Shown: positions 1 through 7,848, counted from the first letter of the stretch. The stretch: 46,943 nt of DNA from Lachnoclostridium sp. (GCA_023664665.1 JAMPEY010000024.1:1-46943), one strand, 5' to 3'. Notes: generated by a model from the sequence alone, not told the origin. Numbers and translations are program-made.

Positions 1-132
1 CCTGCATGAAATCCTGCTATTTTAGTGCGAAAAGTTTTTATTCTTCAAAGCTGTTATTGCGATATGCAATTTGATATATGCAATTATCCCCTGCCTGTTT
101 TATTCAACATTGGATGAAATTTAAAGAAGAAA

Positions 133-161
133 TTGTCAGAAAACAAAGAATATGTTAGAAT
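133..161 (+). promoter_or_regulatory. Toxin promoter, copy 1
   Basis: TTGTCA at 133-138 and TAGAAT at 156-161 are separated by 17 bases. This is the same sigma-A type promoter as in the intact copy at 3368-3396, so the remnant is probably still transcribed although it cannot be translated as a toxin. Confidence 0.75.
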
Positions 162-211
162 GCCAGTGAGGAACAATCGTGTTGCAAGGTGGTAGCCTCC
201 CTAAACTTGCA

Positions 212-286
212 ACTCTGTTAATTCTTTTCGGAACATTTCTTATTGCACCGCTTGCCTACATAGATAGGAACAACAAGCGGAAATAA
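212..286 (+). pseudogene. Remnant of holin-like type I toxin gene (no start)
   Basis: Reading from 212 gives the C-terminal 24 codons of the peptide encoded intact at 3467-3562, ending in the same TAA. The ribosome site, ATG and first seven codons are gone, and one Leu codon has become Pro (CCG). No in-frame start with a ribosome site precedes it. I infer a dead toxin. Confidence 0.8.
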
Positions 287-373
287 ATAAGCCTACCTTG
301 TACTTGGCAGACAGGTAGGCTTATACAGCTAAACTGGAGGTCAACCACTTTGTGGGCGGTTGTTTCCTCTTTT
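281..373 (-). ncRNA. Predicted antisense antitoxin RNA, copy 1 (orphan)
   Basis: A minus-strand promoter (TTGAAA at 408-403, TATAGT at 385-380, 17-base spacing) should start an RNA near 373. It would run through one hairpin at about 330-360 and end at the stem-loop 289-322, which is followed on this strand by a T-rich run. It would pair with the 3' end of the toxin mRNA. As the cognate toxin is broken, this would be an orphan antitoxin. The ends are estimated from promoter and hairpin positions. Confidence 0.6.
289..322. terminator. Bidirectional terminator, TA copy 1
   Basis: The arms AAGCCTACC and GGTAGGCTT form a strong stem-loop with A/T-rich flanks on both sides. It can end both the toxin mRNA and the antisense RNA. 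The equivalent hairpin in copy 2 is at 3565-3600. Confidence 0.75.
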
Positions 374-379
374 GTATAC

Positions 380-408
380 ACTATACCATGTTTCGGTTTT
401 TATTTCAA
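380..408 (-). promoter_or_regulatory. Antisense RNA promoter, copy 1
   Basis: On the minus strand TTGAAA (408-403) and TATAGT (385-380) are 17 bases apart, close to consensus. It lies 11 bases from the IS left end, so the insertion spared it. Confidence 0.75.
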
Positions 409-411
409 GAA

Positions 412-419
412 TAACTTAC
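412..419. repeat. Target-site duplication of the IS, left copy
   Basis: TAACTTAC directly precedes the left inverted repeat and is repeated exactly at 1992-1999 after the right one. Confidence 0.85.
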
Positions 420-1991
420 CTTGAGTTTCCGCAGTTTTATCCACAGAGGTCCGTTTTCATCAGTATCTCTATGATCAACTTTCAAAAAATGTCCAAAATA
501 TAAGGAATCTTCTTTCCATTTGTAGTAAAATTAAGCTACCAAACAAAAATCTCACTAAACAAAAAGAAAGGCGATTCCTTATGCTTAATTCTACATCAAT
601 TACCTATCAAATGAAACGGGAAATTTTAACTTTTTCAAATAAAATTTCCAGACATCTTTCCAAACCGGACAGAAAGTTTACTGCTGATATGACCTATGGC
701 ATGCTCGCTTCTGGCAGTTGCCTTTTAACCGATATCGTGGATCAGCTTCATGAAGTTTCCAAAAAGGTCAATTCAGTAGAACGCCTTACCAGACATCTGA
801 ATAAAGGAGTTTCCAAAAAAGCTTTGAAATCGTATCTTACTACCGTCCGCAAATGGGTTCCTTCTGAACCAGTCATCCACATTGACGACAGCGATGTGGT
901 AAAACCAGATGGCTATAAATTTGAGGCTCTTGGACTTGTCAGGGATGGCTCTCAAAGTACAACTACTAAAAATGTTTATGAAAAAGGCTATCATGTAACG
1001 GAAGCCTGTGTCCTGACGACCAGCGATCATCCTGTCAGTATTTTCTCCCAAATTCATTCCTCGAAAGAAAAGAATTTTACATCCATTAATGACATTACCT
1101 TCTCAGCAATGGAACGTGGCGCAGCACTGTTTGGAAAATCCACCTTCATTATGGACAGAGGCTATGATGACAACAAAATGTTCCGGAAACTTGATGAATT
1201 AGGGCAGGATTATGTGATCCGGCTTAAATCCAACCGCAAGCTTCTCTACCATAATAAATGGACGATGGCTACGGAGCTTCGTGATCGCAGGAAGGGCAAA
1301 ATAAGAATGAGGCTCTTTTACAAAGGAAAAGAACATGAAGCTTACCTTTCCCACGTCAAAGTACAGATTACCGCTTCCAGAAAAAATATTTGTCTGGTAC
1401 TGGTTTATGGGATTACAGAACATCCCATGATGCTTGCTACAAATAAAGAAATCCGTTCAAAAGAGGATGTCATAAATGTTGCAAAAACATACTTTTCCAG
1501 ATGGCGCATTGAGGAATATTTCCGCTGTAAAAAGCAGATGTTCCAGTTTGAAAATTTCCGGGTCCGGAAACTTGCTGCCATCAACGCATTGAATTTTTAC
1601 ATCACCTTATGCATGGCATTTCTGGCCCATATATCCATGAAATCAGAGACAAATGCCCTTAAGGTTTCCATTATACAGAAAGCAGACCCAATAAAAGAAA
1701 AAGTTCATTTCTGCTATTATCGATTAGCGAAAGGCATCTCCGGCATACTGTCGTATGCGAAAGAGGGCGTCAGGCTCTGGTTCAGGACAAGGCGTCCTGC
1801 GTACCGTCAACTCTGCCTTAAGCTGACCACTTAAATAGATAAAAGAATATGTCCCCCAAAGTCCGGTCCCGGCGGGGCTTATTAAAGTACCTCTAATCGC
1901 AAAACTGCCATTTCAAATCTTAAAAAAAGCAGCAGATGGGTGCTCTGGAATGGATTGATCTCTTTTTTATTACAGTTTGCGGAAACTCAAG
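420..1991 (+). mobile_element. IS element, IS4-like DDE family, complete
   Basis: The element is 1,572 bp. It starts CTTGAGTTTCCGCA at 420 and ends with the inverse, TGCGGAAACTCAAG, at 1991, giving 14-bp perfect terminal inverted repeats. It carries one transposase gene (581-1834). The identical octamer TAACTTAC lies immediately outside both ends (412-419 and 1992-1999), as expected of a target-site duplication. The intact ends, intact gene and exact duplication point to a recent insertion. The family is assigned from the transposase; an 8-bp duplication is slightly short for IS4 relatives, so the subgroup is uncertain. Confidence 0.9.
581..1834 (+). CDS. IS4-family (DDE) transposase
   Basis: A 417-residue DDE transposase that cuts and joins the ends of its own IS. 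The first catalytic Asp is in HIDDSD (about residue 100), the second in IMDRGYDD (about 190), and the Glu is in RWRIEEYFRCKK (about 310). That last stretch has the Y-x2-R-x3-E-x6-K type signature of IS4 relatives. The length is usual for the group and the frame is intact. Translation starts at ATG 581 after AAAGGCG. It is the only gene between the inverted repeats at 420 and 1991. About 155 bases of non-coding DNA follow the stop inside the element. Confidence 0.92.
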   Translation: MLNSTSITYQMKREILTFSNKISRHLSKPDRKFTADMTYGMLASGSCLLTDIVDQLHEVSKKVNSVERLTRHLNKGVSKKALKSYLTTVRKWVPSEPVIHIDDSDVVKPDGYKFEALGLVRDGSQSTTTKNVYEKGYHVTEACVLTTSDHPVSIFSQIHSSKEKNFTSINDITFSAMERGAALFGKSTFIMDRGYDDNKMFRKLDELGQDYVIRLKSNRKLLYHNKWTMATELRDRRKGKIRMRLFYKGKEHEAYLSHVKVQITASRKNICLVLVYGITEHPMMLATNKEIRSKEDVINVAKTYFSRWRIEEYFRCKKQMFQFENFRVRKLAAINALNFYITLCMAFLAHISMKSETNALKVSIIQKADPIKEKVHFCYYRLAKGISGILSYAKEGVRLWFRTRRPAYRQLCLKLTT

Positions 1992-1999
1992 TAACTTAC
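1992..1999. repeat. Target-site duplication of the IS, right copy
   Basis: TAACTTAC follows the right inverted repeat directly and matches 412-419. Confidence 0.85.
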
Positions 2000-2001
2000 C
2001 C

Positions 2002-3063
2002 CTATACGGTCCGCACCCTGTACAGATTCAGGTACTCCTGTGCCTTCTCCACGGATATCTGCATCTTCTGCTGCAGCTTCTCCAGAATGTCGCTTTCCGA
2101 CAGCCCGAAGTCAAAGCCCGTCTCGATGATGCCCTTTGCCGTACCTTTTTCCATTCCTTTCTCTATCCCTTTTTCTATTCCTTCCGCGATTCCCTCTTCT
2201 TTCCATTCCTTCCTCATCTCATCCATTGCAAGACACATACTGTACCCTCCTTCTTCCTCGTTTTTGTATTCCTCCAGCCTGTCAAGGATCTCCGTGCTGT
2301 CCGTCAGCACCGCCATGGCCTCCATGGTCTCCCTGTCCAGTCCGGCAAACTCTTCCTTCTGCCACAGCTCATAAAGCTTCTTTTTGTCCTGTCTGCAGGA
2401 CAGCACAGCCAGCAGCTGCCCCAGCTCCGTCCCGAACCTCCCCAAGTCCCCCGGCTCCCCCGCGCAGAACAGGAGCATCCCGTAATCACAGAAATGCTTC
2501 CTCCATTCCTCCCCTTCGGGGAACGACATCATGTCCTTGAGGCTCTTAGGGCCGTCCCACTTTTCCGTCCCGTGGTAGAAACAGATGGTGTACACCGGAT
2601 GGAGGCGGTCTTCCTTTGCCATGCGCTCTGCCCAGCCGCTCCTTGGCAGCCCCGCCTCCTGCCTCTTCTTCCTTTTCCCTTGCCTGAGCCCGTCTATCTG
2701 TCTGCCGTATTCCTGCTGGTCGTAGCGCATGATCCGCCAGGGCATGGCGTAGTCGATGTCGCTCTGGTTCTCCACCGCCGCCACCACAAGGCTCTCCCCC
2801 GTCCGGAGGCGCTTTTTGAGGTCGCGGAAGCCCGTTTCGTACTCCGGCGGTTTCCGGGGGTTCCCACTGTCTGTGTCTGCGGTACACTTCTCTCCACCGG
2901 AGTCTTTTTCTCCGCCGGAGAAATGACCTCTGGTGGGCACCCTCTCCGTGTACCTTTCCCCTTCCGGTTCCAGCATTTCCCCTTTTAACACCTGCCTGCC
3001 GTCAAAGAACACGGCGTTGAACAGGTCCGCAAACCTGTCATTATCCGACAGGTAGCGGTACAT
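2002..3063 (-). CDS. Rpn-family recombination-promoting nuclease / putative transposase, probably 5'-frameshifted
   Basis: The 353-residue product resembles the Rpn/PD-(D/E)XK transposase-like family common in Clostridia. It has an N-terminal nuclease-like region starting at the YRYLSDNDRFADLFN stretch, and a C-terminal tail of Glu-Gly-Ile/Met repeats (IEKGIEKGMEKG) ending in an amphipathic helix. Family members act on DNA and promote RecA-independent recombination. The usual N-terminus seems lost: reading upstream in frame gives QQKLIPSYDDAM, but the only ATG with a ribosome site (3110, after AAGGAGG) is one base out of frame across a run of four A. Translation may start at ATG 3063, or the gene may be inactive. 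The middle of the gene is clearly GC-richer than its surroundings. It lies between the two TA repeats. Confidence 0.75.
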   Translation of the reverse strand: MYRYLSDNDRFADLFNAVFFDGRQVLKGEMLEPEGERYTERVPTRGHFSGGEKDSGGEKCTADTDSGNPRKPPEYETGFRDLKKRLRTGESLVVAAVENQSDIDYAMPWRIMRYDQQEYGRQIDGLRQGKRKKRQEAGLPRSGWAERMAKEDRLHPVYTICFYHGTEKWDGPKSLKDMMSFPEGEEWRKHFCDYGMLLFCAGEPGDLGRFGTELGQLLAVLSCRQDKKKLYELWQKEEFAGLDRETMEAMAVLTDSTEILDRLEEYKNEEEGGYSMCLAMDEMRKEWKEEGIAEGIEKGIEKGMEKGTAKGIIETGFDFGLSESDILEKLQQKMQISVEKAQEYLNLYRVRTV

Positions 3064-3367
3064 GGCATCGTCATATGAAGGAATCAGTTTTTGTTGATTC
3101 CTTTTCCCATAATCCTCCTTCTGCAGAGGACCCGCGCCCCTGCCGTTTTATTTTCCGTCCTTCAAGTGAAATCACTGCGGCAGAAACGCCTGAAAATACC
3201 TGAATCAAGACATTTGGAATTTGATATGGTTTGATTATAATATAGCGTTTAATTTTTGTCAAGGCGTATTTTTTAATTATCCTTTGCCCTCTGCCCACAT
3301 AGAAAATACCGCACCGAATATTTCCAAGATGGTTTTATTCAACATTGGATGAAATTTTAAAAAGAAA

Positions 3368-3396
3368 TTGTCAGAAAACAAAGAATATGTTAGAAT
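3368..3396 (+). promoter_or_regulatory. Toxin promoter, copy 2
   Basis: TTGTCA (3368-3373) and TAGAAT (3391-3396) with a 17-base spacer. Transcription should begin near 3403, leaving a leader of about 64 bases. In that leader CCTCCCT (3431-3437) can pair with the ribosome site AGGGGAGG (3451-3458). Confidence 0.78.
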
Positions 3397-3466
3397 GCTA
3401 GTGAGGAACAATCGTGTTGCAAGGTGGTAGCCTCCCTAAACTTGAAAAAGAGGGGAGGTGGTGCAT

Positions 3467-3562
3467 ATGAATACATACGAAGTTTTAACTCTGTTAATTC
3501 TCTTCGGAACATTTCTTATTGCACTGCTTGCCTACATAGATAGGAACAACAAGCGAAAATAA
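3467..3562 (+). CDS. Putative holin-like small toxin (type I TA)
   Basis: A 31-residue peptide beginning MNTYEVLTLLILFGT. One hydrophobic membrane helix is followed by a charged tail ending YIDRNNKRK. The length, the TYE-L start and the basic tail fit the holin-like toxin family of Firmicutes (Hol_Tox, related in layout to TxpA/BsrG). Such peptides insert in the cytoplasmic membrane. The ribosome site GGGGAGG lies nine bases before the ATG and can be masked by CCTCCCT upstream. An antisense RNA overlapping the 3' end is predicted. It is too short for ordinary gene calling but has its own promoter, ribosome site and terminator. Confidence 0.85.
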   Translation: MNTYEVLTLLILFGTFLIALLAYIDRNNKRK

Positions 3563-3653
3563 ATAAGCCTACCTTGTTACTTGGCGGTACAGGTAGGCTT
3601 ATCGTCTAATCTGGGAGGTCAACCACTTTGTGGGCGGTTGTTTCCTCTTTTAT
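3556..3653 (-). ncRNA. Predicted antisense antitoxin RNA, copy 2
   Basis: Expected to start near 3653 from the promoter at 3688-3660 and to end after the hairpin 3600-3565, which is followed on this strand by ATTTATTTT. It contains a hairpin from the inverted AACCAC/GGCGGTT region (about 3618-3640). Its 3' part overlaps the last codon and the 3' end of the toxin mRNA, the usual convergent layout of type I antitoxins. Ends are estimates. Confidence 0.7.
3565..3600. terminator. Bidirectional terminator, TA copy 2
   Basis: AAGCCTACCT (3565-3574) pairs with AGGTAGGCTT (3591-3600). It ends the toxin mRNA on the plus strand and the antisense RNA on the minus strand. Confidence 0.78.
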
Positions 3654-3659
3654 ATTTAT

Positions 3660-3688
3660 ACTATATCATGTTTTGGTTTTTATTTCAA
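3660..3688 (-). promoter_or_regulatory. Antisense RNA promoter, copy 2
   Basis: TTGAAA (3688-3683) and TATAGT (3665-3660), spaced 17 bases. It is nearer to consensus than the toxin promoter, which fits an antitoxin made in excess. Confidence 0.78.
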
Positions 3689-3695
3689 GAATAAA

Positions 3696-4892
3696 TTATC
3701 CTTGAGATCCCCTGCCCCTCTTTGCCGCTTCCTCACGCTGCCTGCAGATTTCCGCCCAGCTGGGCTGTTTTGACAGCGCTTGGGCAAATTCCTTTATCAT
3801 TTTGGGCACTTCTATCTTTTGCGGACATGACTTCTCACATTTTCCGCACTCTATACATGCGGAGGGTTTTTTGTCCTCCGGCAGTACATCGATTCGCATT
3901 GCCGCATTTACGCTGGATGCAAACCGAAGTTCATTATAGGTGGCAAGAAACATGGGAATATCAAGCCCCTGCGGACATCCTTCACAGCAATAACGGCAGG
4001 CGGTACAGGGAATGGAGTTTTTCATGCTCTCCGCTATCTTTATGAGAAGCTCCCTCTCCTGCTCTGTCAAAGGCTTCCGCTCCGAAAAAGTTTCCACATT
4101 GTCCTTCATCTGCTCTATATTTGACATGCCGCTTAAAATCATATGCACATTCGGCAAATCCTGAACCCAGCGGAAAGCCCATGCCGGGGTTTTTTCTTCC
4201 GGTCTGAGCTGTTTTAATGCCTGCTCATAAGTATCTTCCAGCTTTGCTAGCTTTCCGCCCCTGACAGGCTCCATTACCCATACAGGAATCCCCCGTTTCG
4301 TGAGAAGCTCATATTTTTCCTTTGCCTGCTGCAGGGACCAATCCAAGTAATTCAGCTGTATCTGACAGAATTCCATCACATCCCCATGCATATCCAGAAA
4401 TTCCTTCAGATTTTCCAGTCTTCCATGGCTGGAAAAGCCCAGATGTTTGATTCTCCCAAGGCGCTTCTGCTCCAGAAAATAATCCAAGATGCCCCACCTT
4501 GGGTCAGTATAAGTCTGAATGGAACTTTCGCACACATTATGGAGCAGATAAAAATCAAAATACTCCACCTGACATTTCTCAAGCTGTTCCTCAAAAATTT
4601 CCGCAGGATTGTAGGTACTGCTGATCTGATGTCCCGGATATTTAGTTGCCAGATAAAAGGACTCTCTTGGATAATCCTTAAGCACCCGTCCCATAATGCG
4701 CTCCGATTCGCCGCCATGGTAGGGATATGCGGTATCAAAATAATTGACTCCATGAGTCATTGCATACTTGATAATCTCCCGAACCTGTTCTTCGTCCACG
4801 GAAGCATCCGATTCATCGGATTTTAAAGGCATCCTCATGGCACCGAATCCCAGCAGTGAAAGTTTTTTCCCTTGAAATTCGCTATATATCAT
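3696..4892 (-). CDS. Aldo/keto reductase with C-terminal 2x[4Fe-4S] ferredoxin domain
   Basis: A 398-residue oxidoreductase. Residues 1-280 form an AKR TIM barrel with the catalytic Asp and Tyr in DTAYPYHGG, Lys in ATKYPG and His in LLHNVCES. The C-terminus carries two cysteine clusters, CTACRYCCEGCPQG and CIECGKCEKSCPQK, typical of a dicluster ferredoxin. This architecture is common in anaerobes; the substrate is unknown, and electron exchange with ferredoxin is an inference. The start at 4892 is chosen because AGGAGAGG precedes it; an upstream ATG at 4913 has no ribosome site. Confidence 0.9.
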   Translation of the reverse strand: MIYSEFQGKKLSLLGFGAMRMPLKSDESDASVDEEQVREIIKYAMTHGVNYFDTAYPYHGGESERIMGRVLKDYPRESFYLATKYPGHQISSTYNPAEIFEEQLEKCQVEYFDFYLLHNVCESSIQTYTDPRWGILDYFLEQKRLGRIKHLGFSSHGRLENLKEFLDMHGDVMEFCQIQLNYLDWSLQQAKEKYELLTKRGIPVWVMEPVRGGKLAKLEDTYEQALKQLRPEEKTPAWAFRWVQDLPNVHMILSGMSNIEQMKDNVETFSERKPLTEQERELLIKIAESMKNSIPCTACRYCCEGCPQGLDIPMFLATYNELRFASSVNAAMRIDVLPEDKKPSACIECGKCEKSCPQKIEVPKMIKEFAQALSKQPSWAEICRQREEAAKRGRGSQG

Positions 4893-4920
4893 ATTTCCTC
4901 TCCTATTTACCAACCTTATT

Positions 4921-4956
4921 TAGGCATTTGCGAAACTCAGGTTTTCGCAACCACCT
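4921..4956. repeat. Palindromic short interspersed repeat (TTGCGAAACTC family)
   Basis: AGGCATTTGCGAAACTC followed by an inverted arm, GGTTTTCGCAACCACCT. It fills the gap between two minus-strand genes. Relatives occur at 6550-6582 and 34802-34845, and a weaker one at 36372-36400. Confidence 0.6.
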
Positions 4957-6519
4957 TTATTTAAACAATGTCTTAAACAACCCTCTCTTAAGCACCTGTG
5001 TGCCTGTATTGATCAGGCTTCTCTCAATCTGAGCCTTACGGCGCTCCGCTGCCTTTTCCTTCTTTTTCTTTTCCGCTTCCTCTTCTTTTTCCTTTTTCTT
5101 GCGCGCCGCCTCTTCCTCTTTTTCCTTCTTCTTTAAAGCTGCAGCCTCTTCCTTTTGTTTCTTTGCCTCAAACTCCGCCTTTTCCTTCTCTAATTGGGCG
5201 CGCTCGGCATCTAACGCAGCCTGCTCGGCATCCTTCTCCTGCTGTGCCGTCAGGATTTCATATGCGGATTCATTGTCTACGGCTTGGTCATATTTGGACA
5301 TATTGTCATTTGCCATAAGGTTCTTTCTTACAGCCTCATCCACCGGCGCCATAAGACTCTGAGGGCAGATAATGGATGTCCGCTGCGCCATAGTGGGAAC
5401 ACCCTGTTCATCCAAGAAGGAAGTCAGCGCTTCTCCCACACCAAGTTCCATAATCACATCCTCCGCCTTGAAAGCCGGATTGACACGAAGGGACTGCGCC
5501 GCCGCGCGGACCGCCTTCTGCTCGGAAGGAGTGTAAGCACGCAGCGCATGCTGCACCCGGTTACTCAACTGCGCCAGCACACTGTCCGGAATGTCGCCGG
5601 GACTCTGGGTTACAAAATAAATCCCCACTCCCTTGGAACGAATCAGCTTGACTACCTGTTCAATCTTCTGCACCAATACCTTGGGGGCATCCGCAAAGAG
5701 CATATGCGCCTCGTCAAAGAAGAACACCAGCTTGGGCTTCTCCATATCCCCCGCCTCCGGCAGGCGTTCAAAAAGCTCCGCCATCATCCACAGCAAAAAG
5801 CTTGCATACAATGTGGAGTTCTGCACTAATTTCACGCAGTCTAATACATTAACCATTCCCCTGCCGTTTACATCCGTGCGAATCCAATCCATAATGTCCA
5901 GCGCAGGCTCCCCGAAAAACAAATCGCCACCCTGATTCTCCAGCGGAAGCAGCGCACGCAGAATACCGCCCACAGACTGCGTCGTAATATTTCCGTAGGT
6001 AGTGATATATTCGTCCTTGTGCTCATTCACATAGTTGAGCAGCACCCTTAGGTCCTTTAAATCAAGCAAAAGAAGCCCCTTGTCATCCGCAATGCGGAAT
6101 ACAATGTTTAAGATGCCCTCCTGCGCCGGAGTCAAATCCAGAATGCGGGCAAGCAGCTCCGGTCCCATATCGGAAATCGTCGCCCGGACAGGATGCCCGC
6201 CCTCCTGATAAATATCCCAGAAGCAGACGGGATATGCCTTATAAGAAAAGCTGTCACGAATCCCAAATTTATCAATGCGTTTCTCCATACTTTCCGAAGC
6301 AACGCCCGCAGATGCGATTCCGGACACATCGCCCTTTACATCGCACAAAAATACCGGCACTCCCGCATCGGAAAAGGATTCCGCCATAGCTTTCATGGTG
6401 ATGGTCTTTCCGGTGCCGCTGGCTCCCGCAATCAGACCATGCCTGTTGCTCATGTTAAGTTTCATATTGACCCGCTCACCCTCTGCAAGTCCCATGTAAA
6501 TATTACCGTCTGTAAACAT
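4957..6519 (-). CDS. HerA-like ATPase, DUF853 family
   Basis: A 520-residue P-loop ATPase of the FtsK/HerA superfamily, like E. coli YjgR. Walker A is GASGTGKT (about residues 32-39), followed by a helix of MKAMAES. Walker B is LVFFFDEAH (about 262-270), followed by the sensor region [14 protein letters not shown]. Residues about 425-500 are a Lys/Glu/Ala-rich coiled coil, longer than in many homologues, and the tail is basic. The cellular role of the family is unclear; DNA translocation or motor activity is inferred from the superfamily. GAGG precedes the ATG at 6519. Confidence 0.88.
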   Translation of the reverse strand: MFTDGNIYMGLAEGERVNMKLNMSNRHGLIAGASGTGKTITMKAMAESFSDAGVPVFLCDVKGDVSGIASAGVASESMEKRIDKFGIRDSFSYKAYPVCFWDIYQEGGHPVRATISDMGPELLARILDLTPAQEGILNIVFRIADDKGLLLLDLKDLRVLLNYVNEHKDEYITTYGNITTQSVGGILRALLPLENQGGDLFFGEPALDIMDWIRTDVNGRGMVNVLDCVKLVQNSTLYASFLLWMMAELFERLPEAGDMEKPKLVFFFDEAHMLFADAPKVLVQKIEQVVKLIRSKGVGIYFVTQSPGDIPDSVLAQLSNRVQHALRAYTPSEQKAVRAAAQSLRVNPAFKAEDVIMELGVGEALTSFLDEQGVPTMAQRTSIICPQSLMAPVDEAVRKNLMANDNMSKYDQAVDNESAYEILTAQQEKDAEQAALDAERAQLEKEKAEFEAKKQKEEAAALKKKEKEEEAARKKKEKEEEAEKKKKEKAAERRKAQIERSLINTGTQVLKRGLFKTLFK

Positions 6520-6549
6520 CTGTTTTCCTCATTTCCTTTTATTCTTTTT

Positions 6550-6582
6550 AGGCGTTTGCGAAACTCTGTTTTTTTGCAAAGT
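6550..6582. repeat. Short interspersed repeat (TTGCGAAACTC family)
   Basis: AGGCGTTTGCGAAACTC followed by a T-run and a partial inverted arm (TTTGCAAAG). It lies between the HerA-like gene start and the barstar stop. Relatives are at 4921-4956 and 34802-34845. Confidence 0.5.
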
Positions 6583-6600
6583 GTCATTGCGCAGATTGCA

Positions 6601-6903
6601 TCATGCTCCGTCTGCCGGCTCATCCTCCTCGAAGCGGACTAAAACACCGCACTGTTCCTTAAGATTCTCACAAAGCCGTCTCAAAGAATCCATGTAATCC
6701 GGCTCCGCTTCCGCAAGCTCCTCAAAATGGCATATGATAAGCTCTTTCACAGGACACCCGGGGTCGCTCAACATATCATAGAGCGCGTCAAGGTTTCTTC
6801 CGTAATACAGGGAACAGGGCAGGGAGCGGACAATTTGGTCATGAAACTCCCTCCTGGTCTTTGTCCCCCGCAGATCCAATTCATACACCTTTTGTGATTC
6901 CAT
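6601..6903 (-). CDS. Barstar family ribonuclease inhibitor
   Basis: A 100-residue acidic protein with the barstar fold signature: an N-terminal strand (VYELDLRG), a helix leading to YYGRNLDALYDMLSD, which is the barnase-binding helix region of barstar (YGxNLDALWDxL), then a final strand. Barstars bind and block barnase-type RNases in the cytoplasm. The gene lies 105 bases downstream of a barnase-like gene on the same strand, so it is very likely the cognate immunity protein. The tail (EEDEPADGA) is slightly extended. Confidence 0.9.
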   Translation of the reverse strand: MESQKVYELDLRGTKTRREFHDQIVRSLPCSLYYGRNLDALYDMLSDPGCPVKELIICHFEELAEAEPDYMDSLRRLCENLKEQCGVLVRFEEDEPADGA

Positions 6904-7008
6904 ACCTACACCCCCGCTCTACCTGTGATACTTCTGCCGGTCCGCATACAGCAGGAACTGCTTTGCAAACAATAATACTCTAAAAAAGCAGAAATCCTCT
7001 GTCATCTG

Positions 7009-7779
7009 TCAGTCATACAGAAGCGTGAAACTCGCATAATGGTCTGCCGTATAATAAATCAGTCCGTCATCGGAATAGACAATCCGCTTTGCTCCCCTGC
7101 TGTCAGCCCCCAATGTGTCGATATCGCACTCCCTGTATGTACGCCCCTTCTCCGCAGGCAGAAGCCCCTCATAATTGCCGAATTTATCACCGCCGATACA
7201 TTTCCCCGGCGCGTAAGGCTCCAGAGAACCGCCTTCCCAGCCCAATTTCCGGGCTTCCTGCTTGGTGATAAAATTACTTGGCAGTTTGTTGTAAGTTTCC
7301 AGATAGAGAGCCACATCTTCTTTCGTGGTATAGGAACCTTCCTCGTCTATAGAGATATTCTGCTGTGCCCCGGACTCAGCCGGGTTGTCACTTTGTCCGG
7401 AACCGTCAGCGGCTTTCGCATCAGATGTTCCTATCTCAGGGGATTGCCCCCTTGTAGCTTCGATTTCTGATGTTTCTTTGTCGGATGTTCCAACCGCAGC
7501 AGTCTCTTCACTCGCCGTTTCTGCTCCGGTAGCTTCCACACTCGTTGCTTCGGCAGGGTCTGCTCCGATATCTTCCTCTCTCGCAGCTTTGGTTTCCGGC
7601 GTTTTCATTTCGGAAGTTCCGACCTCCGGCGCTTCCGTACCCAAGGCTCCGACATCCGGCGCATCCCCGCCCGATGCTCCGGTTCCGCACCCTGTAAACA
7701 GCATTACCATGCACAACATCATGCATAACACAGGAAAAAGCGCAAACCGCCTCTTCCACTGTCTTAATTTTAACCGCAT
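7009..7779 (-). CDS. Barnase-like ribonuclease with lipoprotein signal and long linker
   Basis: About 256 residues. An N-terminal signal peptide (RLKLRQWKRR, a hydrophobic core, lipobox LFTGC at about 28-32) predicts lipid anchoring outside the membrane. A Thr/Glu/Ala-rich linker of about 115 residues with imperfect PEVGTSE/PEIGTSD repeats follows. The last 105 residues align along their length with barnase. All key residues can be seen: Lys27 (FITKQEA), Glu73 (TYRECDID), Arg83 and Arg87 (SRGAKRIVYS) and His102 (TADHYASF). It should be an active guanyl-preferring RNase once exported. A TTG start at 7833 is possible, but ATG 7779 gives a normal signal peptide. Barstar follows, so the pair is probably one operon. 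Confidence 0.88.
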   Translation of the reverse strand: MRLKLRQWKRRFALFPVLCMMLCMVMLFTGCGTGASGGDAPDVGALGTEAPEVGTSEMKTPETKAAREEDIGADPAEATSVEATGAETASEETAAVGTSDKETSEIEATRGQSPEIGTSDAKAADGSGQSDNPAESGAQQNISIDEEGSYTTKEDVALYLETYNKLPSNFITKQEARKLGWEGGSLEPYAPGKCIGGDKFGNYEGLLPAEKGRTYRECDIDTLGADSRGAKRIVYSDDGLIYYTADHYASFTLLYD

Positions 7780-7848
7780 AACTCCACTCTTACTTATCCC
7801 TTCTTGCTTTATCCAATCTTTATCCAAATCCAAGGCTTTGCAATGTCC

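Larger units (their letters stand above)
97..414 (+). repeat. Direct repeat, copy 1: decayed type I toxin-antitoxin locus
   Basis: This stretch matches 3332-3694 almost base for base, from the first promoter through the toxin remnant, the shared terminator and the antisense promoter. The main difference is about 42 bases missing between 210 and 211, which removes the toxin ribosome site, start codon and first codons. The IS at 420-1991 begins six bases beyond the repeat. I see nothing recognisable in 1-96. Confidence 0.9.
3332..3694 (+). repeat. Direct repeat, copy 2: intact type I toxin-antitoxin locus
   Basis: Matches 97-414 and includes the 42 bases missing there. In order it holds the toxin promoter, a 5' leader, the 31-codon toxin gene, a bidirectional terminator, a second hairpin and the antisense promoter. 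Confidence 0.9.

Noticed and set aside
1936..2988. Long plus-strand open frame of about 350 codons
   Set aside because: It is antisense to the Rpn gene, Pro/Leu/His-rich without domain motifs, and results from the high GC of that gene.
3071..3298. 75-codon minus-strand open frame upstream of Rpn
   Set aside because: It runs through the Rpn ribosome site out of frame and has no ribosome site or recognisable sequence of its own.
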